This document shows positions 1 through 8,235 of a DNA stretch of 64,000 bases, one piece after another. The number at the start of each line of letters is the position of its first letter. Position 1 is the first letter of the stretch. Under the pieces are notes generated by a model. That model was given only the letters and a program-made list of their open reading frames with translations, was not told where the DNA came from and made no database searches. The stretch comes from Clostridia bacterium (GTDB taxonomy: Bacteria > Bacillota > Clostridia > UBA1381): NCBI GenBank assembly GCA_017935675.1, contig JAGBHE010000083.1, positions 62,001 to 126,000 on the forward strand, given 5' to 3'. Made by a program: the position numbers and the translations under genes.

Positions 1-108
1 AATAATGAACCGAAAAATACAACAGATATGCCGAATAATACATTGAAAAAAATTTATGATGGTTTATTATATAGTTATAACCTACGCGCAGATGTCCCCC
101 GCCTCTAA
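1..108 (+). CDS. Possible 3' end of a gene entering from the left edge
   Basis: Frame 1 is open from the first base to a TAA at 106-108. The predicted peptide is polar and Asn/Lys-rich, and no family can be recognised in it. Its last ten or so codons lie inside the palindromic element that begins near 79, so the element may have supplied a new stop codon. An open frame of this length can occur by chance, so this is only a possibility. Confidence 0.2.
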   Translation, partial: NNEPKNTTDMPNNTLKKIYDGLLYSYNLRADVPRL

Positions 109-251
109 GGCGGCGGGTTCCATTTCAGAATTTCAGTGGGAGTTGTAATCTCCCACCGAAACCCTGAGGAGCTAACGCTCCCTGCGCCGATTGCAATCTG
201 TCGCAAGCTCTGCTCCTTGCGAGCAAAGCAGGAGCGTTGCTCCGATTTAAA
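79..251 (+). mobile_element. Palindromic non-autonomous element, IS200/IS605-like, copy A
   Basis: About 173 bp with no gene. It begins AACCTACGCGCAGATG directly after TTAT and ends near GATTTAAA. It holds a GC-rich hairpin (about 96-116), a second inverted repeat built on TTTCAGTGGGAG / CTCCCACCGAAACCCTG (131-166), and a third structured part (190-240). A near copy lies on the minus strand at 26,450-26,619 and a truncated one at 47,585-47,638. Insertion 3' of a short T/GTAT tetramer, no target duplication and subterminal hairpins are the habits of IS200/IS605 elements. No transposase or TnpB is encoded in the window, so the assignment is by structure only. Confidence 0.65.
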
Positions 252-289
252 CTAAAGTATTTATCTAAATGAAAGGAAACGGTGATTTT

Positions 290-1081
290 ATGGGCAAGAT
301 TTCATTGCAGATGTACACAATGCGGGATTTTACAAAGACTCCGGCAGAACTGAATAATACACTTGAAAGGCTTAAGGAAATAGGCTTTTCAACACTTCAG
401 TATTCCGTTCCGGATTCCTTTGACACAGCAGAGGTCAAAAAAATGTTTGACAGTGTCGGAATAAAAAATGATTCTGTTTTCTGTCCCTGCCTGGAGCTTG
501 AAAACAGAGAAAAGAAGATTATCGGCGAGTGCGAAATGTTTGAGACAGACTTTGTGCGCACCAACTCCATCCCGGCAGGACTTTCTTCCTCCCCCGCGGG
601 CTATAAAATGTTTGCACATTATCTGAACGAAGTAACAGCAGGACTTAAAAAAGAGGGGAAAAAGCTGCTTTATCATTTTCATGCTTTTGAATTTATCAGA
701 TTCGGTAATACGACCGGAATTGAAATTCTTATAAATGAAACAAACCCGGAAGCTGTTCAGCTTATCCCCGACACACACTGGATTCATTCGGGAGGAAAAT
801 CCATTATCGGATTCCTTGAAAAATACAGCGACAGATATGAATATATTCATACAAAGGATTTTGCCATAGGCAATATGGGCGCCCAGCTTGAAATGCGGCC
901 CATTCTGTTTGCTCCCGTAGGCGAGGGTAATATCGAGTGGGATAATATTCTTGCATTCTGCAAGAAAAAGGGCGTTAAAAGCTATGCTATTGAGCAGGAT
1001 GACTGCTACGGCAGAGACCCGTTTGACTGCGTAAAATCAAGCTTCGATTACCTTAAAAGAGCAGGAGTTGAGAGTGAATGA
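290..1081 (+). CDS. Sugar phosphate isomerase/epimerase-like TIM-barrel protein
   Basis: A protein of about 263 residues of the xylose-isomerase-like TIM-barrel superfamily, which contains cytoplasmic sugar isomerases, epimerases and inositol-pathway enzymes. Visible family features are an opening SLQMYTMRD strand, metal-site-like His/Glu strands (HFHAFEF in the middle, PDTHWIHSGGK, then YIHTKDF) and a late VGEGNIEW segment typical of the group. An ATG at 269 is in frame, but the ATG at 290 is preferred because AAAGGAAA lies about ten bases before it and the protein then starts directly with the first strand. It overlaps the next gene by four bases (ATGA), so the two are translationally coupled. 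The likely role is rearrangement of a sugar or uronate released by the neighbouring lyase locus. The exact substrate cannot be read from the sequence. Confidence 0.8.
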   Translation: MGKISLQMYTMRDFTKTPAELNNTLERLKEIGFSTLQYSVPDSFDTAEVKKMFDSVGIKNDSVFCPCLELENREKKIIGECEMFETDFVRTNSIPAGLSSSPAGYKMFAHYLNEVTAGLKKEGKKLLYHFHAFEFIRFGNTTGIEILINETNPEAVQLIPDTHWIHSGGKSIIGFLEKYSDRYEYIHTKDFAIGNMGAQLEMRPILFAPVGEGNIEWDNILAFCKKKGVKSYAIEQDDCYGRDPFDCVKSSFDYLKRAGVESE

Positions 1082-2226
1082 AATATAAGCCGGTTAAAAC
1101 AGCAGTAATAGGCAGCGGAATGATAAGCGATACATATCTTCATAATCTTAAGGATACATTTTCGATTATCGACCTTGTGGGCTGCTCGGATATTGTCCGC
1201 GAAAAAGCAGAGGCACAGGCGGAAAAATACGGTATACGCTGTATGACAAATGAGGAAATCCTCTCCGACCCGGAAATTGAAATGGTATTAAATCTGACAT
1301 ATGCGTCAGCCCATTATGAGGTGTCAAAGGCAATTCTGTCATCCGGGAAGCACTGCTACAGTGAAAAAATGATGTGTCTTACCCTTGAAGAAGCAAATGA
1401 ACTGAAGAAAATTGCAGACGAAAAAAATGTCAGGTTCTGCACAGCTCCCGACACATTTCTCGGAGCCTCCCAGCAAACCTCGCGCTATGTGGTTGACAAA
1501 GGCTTGATAGGCGAGCCGGTAACCGTTCTGATTTGTCTTTCACGGGGCTATCATATGATTAAAGAGGATAAGGACGACGCTGTCAGAAAATATTCGGTAA
1601 TGCGTGAGGGCGGCGGAATACCCTACGACATGGGCGGATATTATCTTCATCAGCTTATGAATATTTTCGGTCCTGTAAAACAGGTATGCGGTTTTTCAAA
1701 AACAAGAAACCAGACAAGACCGTATTTAAATCCGCGTCATACAAAATTCAACGAAGACTTTTTCGTGAACACGCCGAACACAATTGCATCTGCCTTTGAG
1801 CTTGAATGCGGTGTTTACGGAACGCTGCTGATATCAAGCGAGCATTCAACAGTGGAAAATGTTTTCAGAATAATCGGAACCGAGGGACAGCTTGAGCTTG
1901 GAGACCCCAACGAATTCGGAGAAAAAATATATATTACGAAAAACGGCTCTGAAAGGCTTGAGTTCCCTATCTCCCACCCATATTCCGAGGGAAGCCGCGG
2001 CATAGGAGCAGCGGACATGGCATGGGGTATCCGCACCGGACGCCCGAACCGCCTATCCTTTGAAATGGGCTATCATGCTCTTGAATTTATAAAAGCTCTT
2101 GAGGAATCGTCAAAAAGCGGAAAAACAATCCGACTTAATACAAAATTTGAGCGCCCCTGCCCCATTTCATCAGAATATTATAACGGAACAAGCATGGAAA
2201 GAAACCTGTTTTTGTATCAGCAATAA
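1078..2226 (+). CDS. Gfo/Idh/MocA family oxidoreductase
   Basis: A 382-residue NAD(P)-dependent sugar dehydrogenase-like protein. The N-terminal Rossmann fold is seen in VIGSGMIS near residue 9. The family EKP motif appears here as SEKMMC (about 97-102), with Met in place of Pro. The second domain holds GGGIPYDMGGYYLHQL (about 180-195), matching the conserved Asp/His region of MocA-type enzymes. It starts at the ATG overlapping the stop of the upstream isomerase-like gene and ends at a bidirectional hairpin. Pairs of a TIM-barrel epimerase and a Gfo/Idh enzyme are common in catabolism of modified sugars and uronates, so a role downstream of the polysaccharide locus is inferred. The changed EKP motif may alter catalysis. 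Confidence 0.85.
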   Translation: MKYKPVKTAVIGSGMISDTYLHNLKDTFSIIDLVGCSDIVREKAEAQAEKYGIRCMTNEEILSDPEIEMVLNLTYASAHYEVSKAILSSGKHCYSEKMMCLTLEEANELKKIADEKNVRFCTAPDTFLGASQQTSRYVVDKGLIGEPVTVLICLSRGYHMIKEDKDDAVRKYSVMREGGGIPYDMGGYYLHQLMNIFGPVKQVCGFSKTRNQTRPYLNPRHTKFNEDFFVNTPNTIASAFELECGVYGTLLISSEHSTVENVFRIIGTEGQLELGDPNEFGEKIYITKNGSERLEFPISHPYSEGSRGIGAADMAWGIRTGRPNRLSFEMGYHALEFIKALEESSKSGKTIRLNTKFERPCPISSEYYNGTSMERNLFLYQQ

Positions 2227-2236
2227 AAAATTAATT

Positions 2237-2257
2237 AAGGCGGCCGATGGCCGCCTT
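2237..2257. terminator. Bidirectional terminator hairpin between convergent genes
   Basis: AAGGCGGCC-GAT-GGCCGCCTT is a perfect nine-base stem with a three-base loop, with A/T-rich sequence on both sides. It sits exactly between the convergent oxidoreductase and AraC regulator genes and overlaps the last codon of the latter. Confidence 0.85.
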
Positions 2258-4538
2258 ATATTTTATCTGTGCCGTTAAGCTCCTTGTATTTTCCGGGGGA
2301 AATGCCTGTGTATCTTGAAAATGCTCTTGAAAATGAACGTGAATTTACATATCCCACCATTGCCGCCACCTTATCAATGGTGTAATCGGTAATGCTGAGT
2401 ATGCTTTTTGCCTGCTCCATCCGGACGGAAAGTATATACTCCTGCAGCCCGATTTTCTCCTCTTTTTTAAATATGGTGGACATATATGATGATGTGATAT
2501 CGAACTTATCGGCAATGGTACTCACTCCCAAATCGGCATCCTGATAAAAGTTATTTACGTATTCCTTTACCCTTTCAACAATATCCGACAGATGTGAGTT
2601 TTTTTCAAAGCTTTTGCCGCGGCAGTAATTTATTATTACTCCGTATATTTTTTCTCTTATTTCAGAAAAAACAACCGCATTGTTCTCTATGCTGTCAATC
2701 ATTTTAAACAGCTCTCTTATGCCGCTCTCATCAGCTTCCTCCGCAAAATTTTTTTCAAGGCTTGTCACAAGCTCAAGTAAAAAGTATTTCGCCTGACGAA
2801 CGGAAATTTCACCGCTTTTAAAGTTCTTGTCAAAAATCGAGTCAAGTATATTTATACAGCTGTCAACATCTCCGATTTTTATCATTCTCAGTATGCTTTC
2901 TTCCTGAAGCCGCGGATAGTAATAGCCCTTATCGGAATGCGAAACCTCCTTATATCTGATAAGCTTTTTCCCTTCAAAAAATCTGTAATCGACACACATC
3001 TTCGCCTCTTCGTAGCAAAGATGAATGCTGTCCATTCCCTTGTGCAAGCAGGAAAATCCGGCAGCAAAGCAAATATTGAACTCCTTTAATGCTATATCTC
3101 TCAGAAGCTCCGTTTTTTCATAAACATCCTCCCCGCGGCTGCCGCTGAAATTTATAATAAGCCCCAGCATGCTGTCAATATCACAGTAATTTGTTATATA
3201 TTCATGTCCGAGAAGCTCATCAAGAATATTGCTTACCGCAACGCGTGCAAGCTGATACTCCGTGTGCGCGTCCTCGTTCCTGTCATCAAAAAACATATCC
3301 CTGTTGCGCTCAATAAAGAAAAGCACACACATAAAATTATCATAAGGAAAACTGATTTCAAGCTCACTTAAAATATCTGCCCTGTTATTCGGCATGGGAC
3401 TGTTTCTCAAAAGCTTCATCAGCATGGTGTCTTTCAGAATTTCATTCTGCTTCTGCTTCTGCTGACTTATATATTTATTTTCTCTTAAAATCTCGGTGAT
3501 TTTCCGGCTTATATATTGATATTCACCGACTTCCATCTGCTCATTTTCATCACCGAGAGCTTTTATAATCCCCTTTATGGGTCTGTAATTTATATTGCTC
3601 AGTACAAGAGCAAGCCAGCCTGTCAGTGCGGCGCATATTGTATTAAAAAAAATCACTATAAGCCTTGATCTTCTGATGATTTTTCTGAAATCACTTTTCT
3701 CTATAAGATGAATATAAGACCATTCGTCTGCTTCAGACGGTACGGAAACACAAATTATACTGCCATAATCCGTTATGCCGTCCGCAGGCTTGTGCTTAGC
3801 CATAAAATCCGCCGCAAACGCCATATCTGTATCCATATCGGACAACACGATATTTTCATCGCCGTCCACCGCAAGAAACATTTTACCGTCAGGCTCCGCG
3901 CCGCCCTCAACAAAAAAATCCCCGTAGCTTACCTCTATTCCTATAGTTGCATACGGCTTGAAACGCTCATATCCGTAAACGGAATAAAGGAACAGGAGGT
4001 TCCCATGCCCCGGGCCGCTGAGCTTATCGGAAAAATCCACAAACTCCCCGAAATTATTTCGGCCGAGGTATGAATACCACTGACTTTTCGTCATATTTTT
4101 TTCGGAATAATGAACATCAAAATAATCCTCCGCTTGGTCGCTTGAATTTCTGCTGACTATAAAATCAAGCTTATTAAAGTATATAAACTCATTTTCAAAC
4201 TCAAACTCCGTTCCGAAATATCCCCTGAGTCTTTGAATTAAATTATAGAAGCTGAAATAATTTGACGCGTCGATTTTTTCGGTATTTTTTACAATGTTCT
4301 GAAATTCGGTATTTGTCGATATGCCGTAAGCAATGCTTGAAAGCTCGGATCGTATGTTGTCGATCGTCTGCTTTTTATACTTTAATACCTCAACGGCATT
4401 TTTGTTATTCTGGTCTACGATATTACGTTCAATAAAAGCGTATGCAAACAGGTTTACGGCAACAGTCAGGCAAAGGACAAGAAGATAAGAGATTATCCAT
4501 TTTGTAAGTATTTTTTTGTTTTTCAGAAAAAACAACAT
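2256..4538 (-). CDS. Membrane-anchored AraC-family transcriptional regulator
   Basis: A 760-residue regulator with a short cytoplasmic tail, a first membrane helix (about 13-35), an extracytoplasmic sensor domain of about 250 residues, a second membrane helix (about 295-318), a cytoplasmic linker and a C-terminal AraC/XylS double helix-turn-helix (about 655-755, including TIADKFDITSSYMSTIFKK and VAAMVGYVNSRSFSRAFSR). This layout is that of YesS-like regulators found beside pectin and other glycan operons in Bacillota, which sense extracellular sugars without a kinase. The start is supported by AGAAGGGTGA seven bases upstream. It lies 23 bases after the GH105 gene on the same strand and probably controls the minus-strand lyase locus. 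The ligand is unknown. Confidence 0.88.
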   Translation of the reverse strand: MLFFLKNKKILTKWIISYLLVLCLTVAVNLFAYAFIERNIVDQNNKNAVEVLKYKKQTIDNIRSELSSIAYGISTNTEFQNIVKNTEKIDASNYFSFYNLIQRLRGYFGTEFEFENEFIYFNKLDFIVSRNSSDQAEDYFDVHYSEKNMTKSQWYSYLGRNNFGEFVDFSDKLSGPGHGNLLFLYSVYGYERFKPYATIGIEVSYGDFFVEGGAEPDGKMFLAVDGDENIVLSDMDTDMAFAADFMAKHKPADGITDYGSIICVSVPSEADEWSYIHLIEKSDFRKIIRRSRLIVIFFNTICAALTGWLALVLSNINYRPIKGIIKALGDENEQMEVGEYQYISRKITEILRENKYISQQKQKQNEILKDTMLMKLLRNSPMPNNRADILSELEISFPYDNFMCVLFFIERNRDMFFDDRNEDAHTEYQLARVAVSNILDELLGHEYITNYCDIDSMLGLIINFSGSRGEDVYEKTELLRDIALKEFNICFAAGFSCLHKGMDSIHLCYEEAKMCVDYRFFEGKKLIRYKEVSHSDKGYYYPRLQEESILRMIKIGDVDSCINILDSIFDKNFKSGEISVRQAKYFLLELVTSLEKNFAEEADESGIRELFKMIDSIENNAVVFSEIREKIYGVIINYCRGKSFEKNSHLSDIVERVKEYVNNFYQDADLGVSTIADKFDITSSYMSTIFKKEEKIGLQEYILSVRMEQAKSILSITDYTIDKVAAMVGYVNSRSFSRAFSRYTGISPGKYKELNGTDKI

Positions 4539-4561
4539 AAATAATCACCCTTCTCATTTTA

Positions 4562-5662
4562 TCAATCGCCAAGGCTGTACTCCGAACACATCAGCAAAAA
4601 CGTCCCTGTACCGTGATTGTCATTGTCAACCCTCGGACGTTCAACATATCCTTTATAGTCCATAACACATGTTCCGACGCTTATATCATGAATAACTATA
4701 CTGCCGTCATCATTGATATCGGTTTTACCTAAAACACCGCGGTACGCCCGCTCGCTTACTTCGGCAAATTTCCTGCCGATATATCCCATTCTCACCGCTT
4801 TGTGAAATGAATATGCAAAAAGCGATGAGCAGGAGGTTTCGCACCAATTATCCTCAAGCTGTCCCTTATCGACAACCTGATACCACAGCCCTGTGTCCTT
4901 ATTCTGATACCGTGCAAGAGCTGAAAGCAAATCCGCAAGTATATCTATCATTTCCTGCCTCCGCGGATGATTCTCGGGAAAATAATCAAGCATATCGCAT
5001 ATTGCAACCGTCACCCATCCCTGAGCGCGTCCCCAGAACTCGGAAGATAAGCCTGTTTCCGGATCCGCCCAGGGCTGCTCACAGGAAGCGTCCCACGCAT
5101 GATAATAAAGCCCTGTTTTTTCATCGCGCATATAATCATGCATAAGCTTTGTCTGATGATAAACCTCATCAAGATATTCCGGAGCGCCGCACTCCTCGGC
5201 ATACCGGCTGAGCAGCAAACCGCCCATGAACAAACCGTCAAGCCACATCTGATCCTTTGTTTTAAACATGTGGTAAAATCCGCCGTACTTATTTCTTTTC
5301 CAGGTTTTAAACCGCCCAACCGTGCTTTCAAGAGCGGTTTTATACTTTTCCATACCTGTTTCCTTATACAAATCAAACAACAGCACCGCCGGCATCATAT
5401 CATCAAGCCAGTCATTCTGACATTTAATCACTCCGTCATCGGATATCATGCTGTCTGCCCACGCTTTAATATAATCAAAATATCGCGTCTCGCGGCAAAT
5501 ATTGTTTATTCTCTGCATCCCAAGAAGAAAAACACCTTGGATATAATCAAATCTGCCCTCAGGACCCGGAAGCTTTTCCGGCTCATATGTATTTATTACA
5601 GTATCGCACAAAGCGCGGGAAATGTCAATGGGTTTTAACAAATTTTTATCCTTCATTTTCAT
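4562..5662 (-). CDS. GH105 unsaturated (rhamno)galacturonyl hydrolase
   Basis: About 366 residues of the YteR/YesR type: an (alpha/alpha)6 barrel that removes the unsaturated uronic acid left at the non-reducing end of oligosaccharides by polysaccharide lyases. Recognisable parts are RFDYIQGVFLLGMQRI, WLDDMMPAVLLF (acidic residues in the helix entry), MWLDGLFMGG, the GRAQGW segment and WYQVVDKG. There is no signal peptide, so it works in the cytoplasm on imported oligosaccharides. The ATG at 5,662 is chosen because AAAGGAG lies eight bases upstream; an in-frame extension to 5,752 runs through a mobile repeat and is not credible. It closes the lyase operon and is followed by the AraC regulator. 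It implies that the lyases upstream produce 4,5-unsaturated uronyl ends. Confidence 0.88.
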   Translation of the reverse strand: MKMKDKNLLKPIDISRALCDTVINTYEPEKLPGPEGRFDYIQGVFLLGMQRINNICRETRYFDYIKAWADSMISDDGVIKCQNDWLDDMMPAVLLFDLYKETGMEKYKTALESTVGRFKTWKRNKYGGFYHMFKTKDQMWLDGLFMGGLLLSRYAEECGAPEYLDEVYHQTKLMHDYMRDEKTGLYYHAWDASCEQPWADPETGLSSEFWGRAQGWVTVAICDMLDYFPENHPRRQEMIDILADLLSALARYQNKDTGLWYQVVDKGQLEDNWCETSCSSLFAYSFHKAVRMGYIGRKFAEVSERAYRGVLGKTDINDDGSIVIHDISVGTCVMDYKGYVERPRVDNDNHGTGTFLLMCSEYSLGD

Positions 5663-5687
5663 ATTCTGAACTCCTTTAATCAATACC

Positions 5688-5795
5688 TTTTGGGAAAAGA
5701 GAAGCAAGCAGATTGCCGCTTGAGGCGACGCCGACGTATGTTGATACTTCAAGTCGCTGAGGGCAGCAAGCTGCGCCGCTTATCTTTTTCAAAAC
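5688..5795 (-). mobile_element. 108-bp inverted-repeat miniature element (copy 1, uninterrupted)
   Basis: On the minus strand the element runs from GTTTTGAAAAAGATAAGC to GCTTCTCTTTTCCCAAAA. Its ends are imperfect inverted repeats of roughly 18 bases (consensus GTTTGGRRAAAGAKAAGC). It lies between the 806-residue secreted protein gene and GH105, and its left end supplies the TGA stop of the former. A second copy at 26,395-26,671 has the same position relative to its neighbours but is split by another element. No coding capacity. Confidence 0.7.
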
Positions 5796-8209
5796 TTCTG
5801 TAAATCCTCCGCATCAATACTCTTTGAGGGATAAACCGGGGCAAAACCGTTCATATCCCTTACATACATTGCTTTTACCTCTGCGGCTTCCGGCGGCGGA
5901 GTTATATATCCTTTATCCGACAGCAAAAGCATTTTTCCGCTCCTGTCATAAGCCGCCATAATCATAACTGCGCCTGCAGCCTTCGGAGACGCATCGGCAT
6001 ATACTGCATTTCCGTTAAGGCTTAAGGTAATTCCGCCCCTCTGATTTTTAAGAGCAAAATATTTATAAACACTGCCGCAGTTTAAAACAATGTAATTTTC
6101 ATCAAGGTATGCAAGACGCACATCATAGCCTATGGCTATGCAATCGGAAAGCTCAGGGCCGACAGGATAATAAATTTCCTGATTAAGACCGTCTATAACC
6201 GTATCCTCCATTATCGGATAAACCGTAACCATCTCCGGCGCATTTATTCCGCTGTAAATATGTATGTCATCAAAAGCACCGTACCTATTTCCGTTCATCT
6301 GTGTTTCCGACTTGAATTCTATCGCTGCGCTTTCTATTCCATAGGCGCCCGGTACAGAAATATTTTGCACTGCCGCCGTGCCGTTTACAAAAATATCGGC
6401 AATGCCGCCGCTGTAAAAAGCAGCCGAAATTCTCACCCACTGACCGCTCCGGCACACACCGGCATATGTTTTATTTTCTCCGGCATATATACTGCCGCCT
6501 GCCAATTCAGCAATCTTAACCTCTGCCCCGCCGTATGGTTTTACGGTAACTGCTCCCGAAACTTCGCCCTGAAGAAGAACAGAAGCCTCAAAAATAAGAG
6601 GCAATCCGCAGCCTATGTCAAAGCTTATTTTTTCAGTCTTTTTCCCTGTAACCACAGCGGATATGTCACTTTGCGGTCTTTGTCCGATTCCGTGCCTTGT
6701 TTCACAGACAGAACCGTTTTCAGGAACAAAGGTTCCTTCGCCGGAGCTTTTATAAACATCATACGTCTCCGAAAGCTTAACATAGAATAAATCCTTGTTG
6801 TCTTCGGTAATCACAAGGTAACAGCCTGCTGCCGCAGTTTCATAAGCTGCCGAATCTCCTGACGCCGTCCTGACCTCCATTCCCCTTTTATCGCCTGCAA
6901 AAACACTGCCCCGCAACACTCCTGCGGACAAATCCTCGGGGCAGAATATTACAAGCCCGCTTTTTGACCTCAAAAGCTCATTATCCGTAATTTGCAGCTC
7001 CGCCGTTTTTATCTCCGGCATTTCTACTGAAATATGAAATGAAAAGTCGTCGAGATAAATATTTCCGGAGGCGCAGAAAAATTCAAGTGTTTCCACATTG
7101 AGTCCGTTGCCGCCTCCGCACAGCTCACCGTCGCACCACAGCTCAAAGCTTCCGTCCGGAACAATAATGACCCTGAAATTATACCACTTATCCTCCGAAA
7201 GAACAAACGGAAGACTTATTTCACTGCCGGAAAACGCGGCCTTTTCCGGATAAATTTCCACAGCTCCGCCGCCTGCGGGAAACTCTGCTCCGGAAAACGC
7301 CATGTTAAATGAATAATCAACATATCTGCCGCTGACGCTTCTCCAATCTGCCGAGCTTACCGAAAGGCCTTCTCCGCCGGAAAGACAAATACTTCTGTCA
7401 GAGGGCGTTTTCCCGAAAAGACCATTTTCGGCAGTAAAACTCCCGCCTGTGAAATTAACAAATTCCGTCCCGAGGCTTCCCGCGTCGCCGCTTACCGCAT
7501 TATCAAAGCTGCAATCACAATTCCCCGAAATAATCTCATTTACACGCACACTGTCTAAATTAAGCGTCATATTTTTACAGCTGTTGTTTATTTCCATCCT
7601 GAACTTATAGTATGCGGCGTTAACTGTCGTTGTCTTCTTCGGAGCATTCTCCTTTACGCATACTCCGTCAACATAAACATCAACCGTATTATCGACGGAA
7701 TCAACATCAAAGCGTATATCACGATATTCCGATAAATCAACAAGCAATCCTTGTATTGCTTCATTTGACGAACCGTTCCACACACCCATAGTATATTTCC
7801 CGCTGGCACTGTTATACCAAAATTCACAGCTTACAGCCGAGATAACAGCAATGCTGCTGGATTTATGGTTTGATTTAATTCTTGCGGTAAGCCGGTATCT
7901 TGGCACTCCCCCCGCTTCATTGCTGAAATCTCTGGTAAATGAGCATACACCCGAGGATTTCTTTTCTATATTAAGATACTGTAACCCGCAAGTTTCATCC
8001 TTTTGAACCGTAACGGTTGTATTTGAAGACGCCGACTTACTCACAGACCATGAATCAGTCCCGTTTTCGAAGGCGCTGCCCGGCATATATCCATCAAAAC
8101 TCTCTTCATAAAGCAACGGAGCCTGCGAGTCCGCCGGCACCGCAGGTGCAAAAGCCGCCCACATCGCAGCAGCAAGCACAACGGCAAAAAATCTTCTGAA
8201 TCCTTTCAT
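5789..8209 (-). CDS. Secreted multi-LamG-like protein, no recognised catalytic domain
   Basis: About 806 residues with a signal peptide (basic start, hydrophobic core, cleavage near residue 27 after APAVPA) followed by at least three concanavalin A-like beta-sandwich modules, roughly 35-225, 245-395 and 520-665. Typical LamG phrasing such as WYNFRVIIVPDGSFELWCDG and YGAFDDIHIYSG is seen in them. A beta-rich C-terminal tail follows. The ATG at 8,209 has GGGAGGG nine bases upstream. It sits between another LamG-like protein and GH105 in the lyase operon. Laminin-G-like modules bind glycans in such loci, so capture of substrate at the cell surface is the natural guess, but no enzyme motif is visible. 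Its stop codon is contributed by the adjacent miniature element. Confidence 0.7.
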   Translation of the reverse strand: MKGFRRFFAVVLAAAMWAAFAPAVPADSQAPLLYEESFDGYMPGSAFENGTDSWSVSKSASSNTTVTVQKDETCGLQYLNIEKKSSGVCSFTRDFSNEAGGVPRYRLTARIKSNHKSSSIAVISAVSCEFWYNSASGKYTMGVWNGSSNEAIQGLLVDLSEYRDIRFDVDSVDNTVDVYVDGVCVKENAPKKTTTVNAAYYKFRMEINNSCKNMTLNLDSVRVNEIISGNCDCSFDNAVSGDAGSLGTEFVNFTGGSFTAENGLFGKTPSDRSICLSGGEGLSVSSADWRSVSGRYVDYSFNMAFSGAEFPAGGGAVEIYPEKAAFSGSEISLPFVLSEDKWYNFRVIIVPDGSFELWCDGELCGGGNGLNVETLEFFCASGNIYLDDFSFHISVEMPEIKTAELQITDNELLRSKSGLVIFCPEDLSAGVLRGSVFAGDKRGMEVRTASGDSAAYETAAAGCYLVITEDNKDLFYVKLSETYDVYKSSGEGTFVPENGSVCETRHGIGQRPQSDISAVVTGKKTEKISFDIGCGLPLIFEASVLLQGEVSGAVTVKPYGGAEVKIAELAGGSIYAGENKTYAGVCRSGQWVRISAAFYSGGIADIFVNGTAAVQNISVPGAYGIESAAIEFKSETQMNGNRYGAFDDIHIYSGINAPEMVTVYPIMEDTVIDGLNQEIYYPVGPELSDCIAIGYDVRLAYLDENYIVLNCGSVYKYFALKNQRGGITLSLNGNAVYADASPKAAGAVMIMAAYDRSGKMLLLSDKGYITPPPEAAEVKAMYVRDMNGFAPVYPSKSIDAEDLQKF

Positions 8210-8235
8210 AATAACAATCCCTCCCGCAATCGGCA

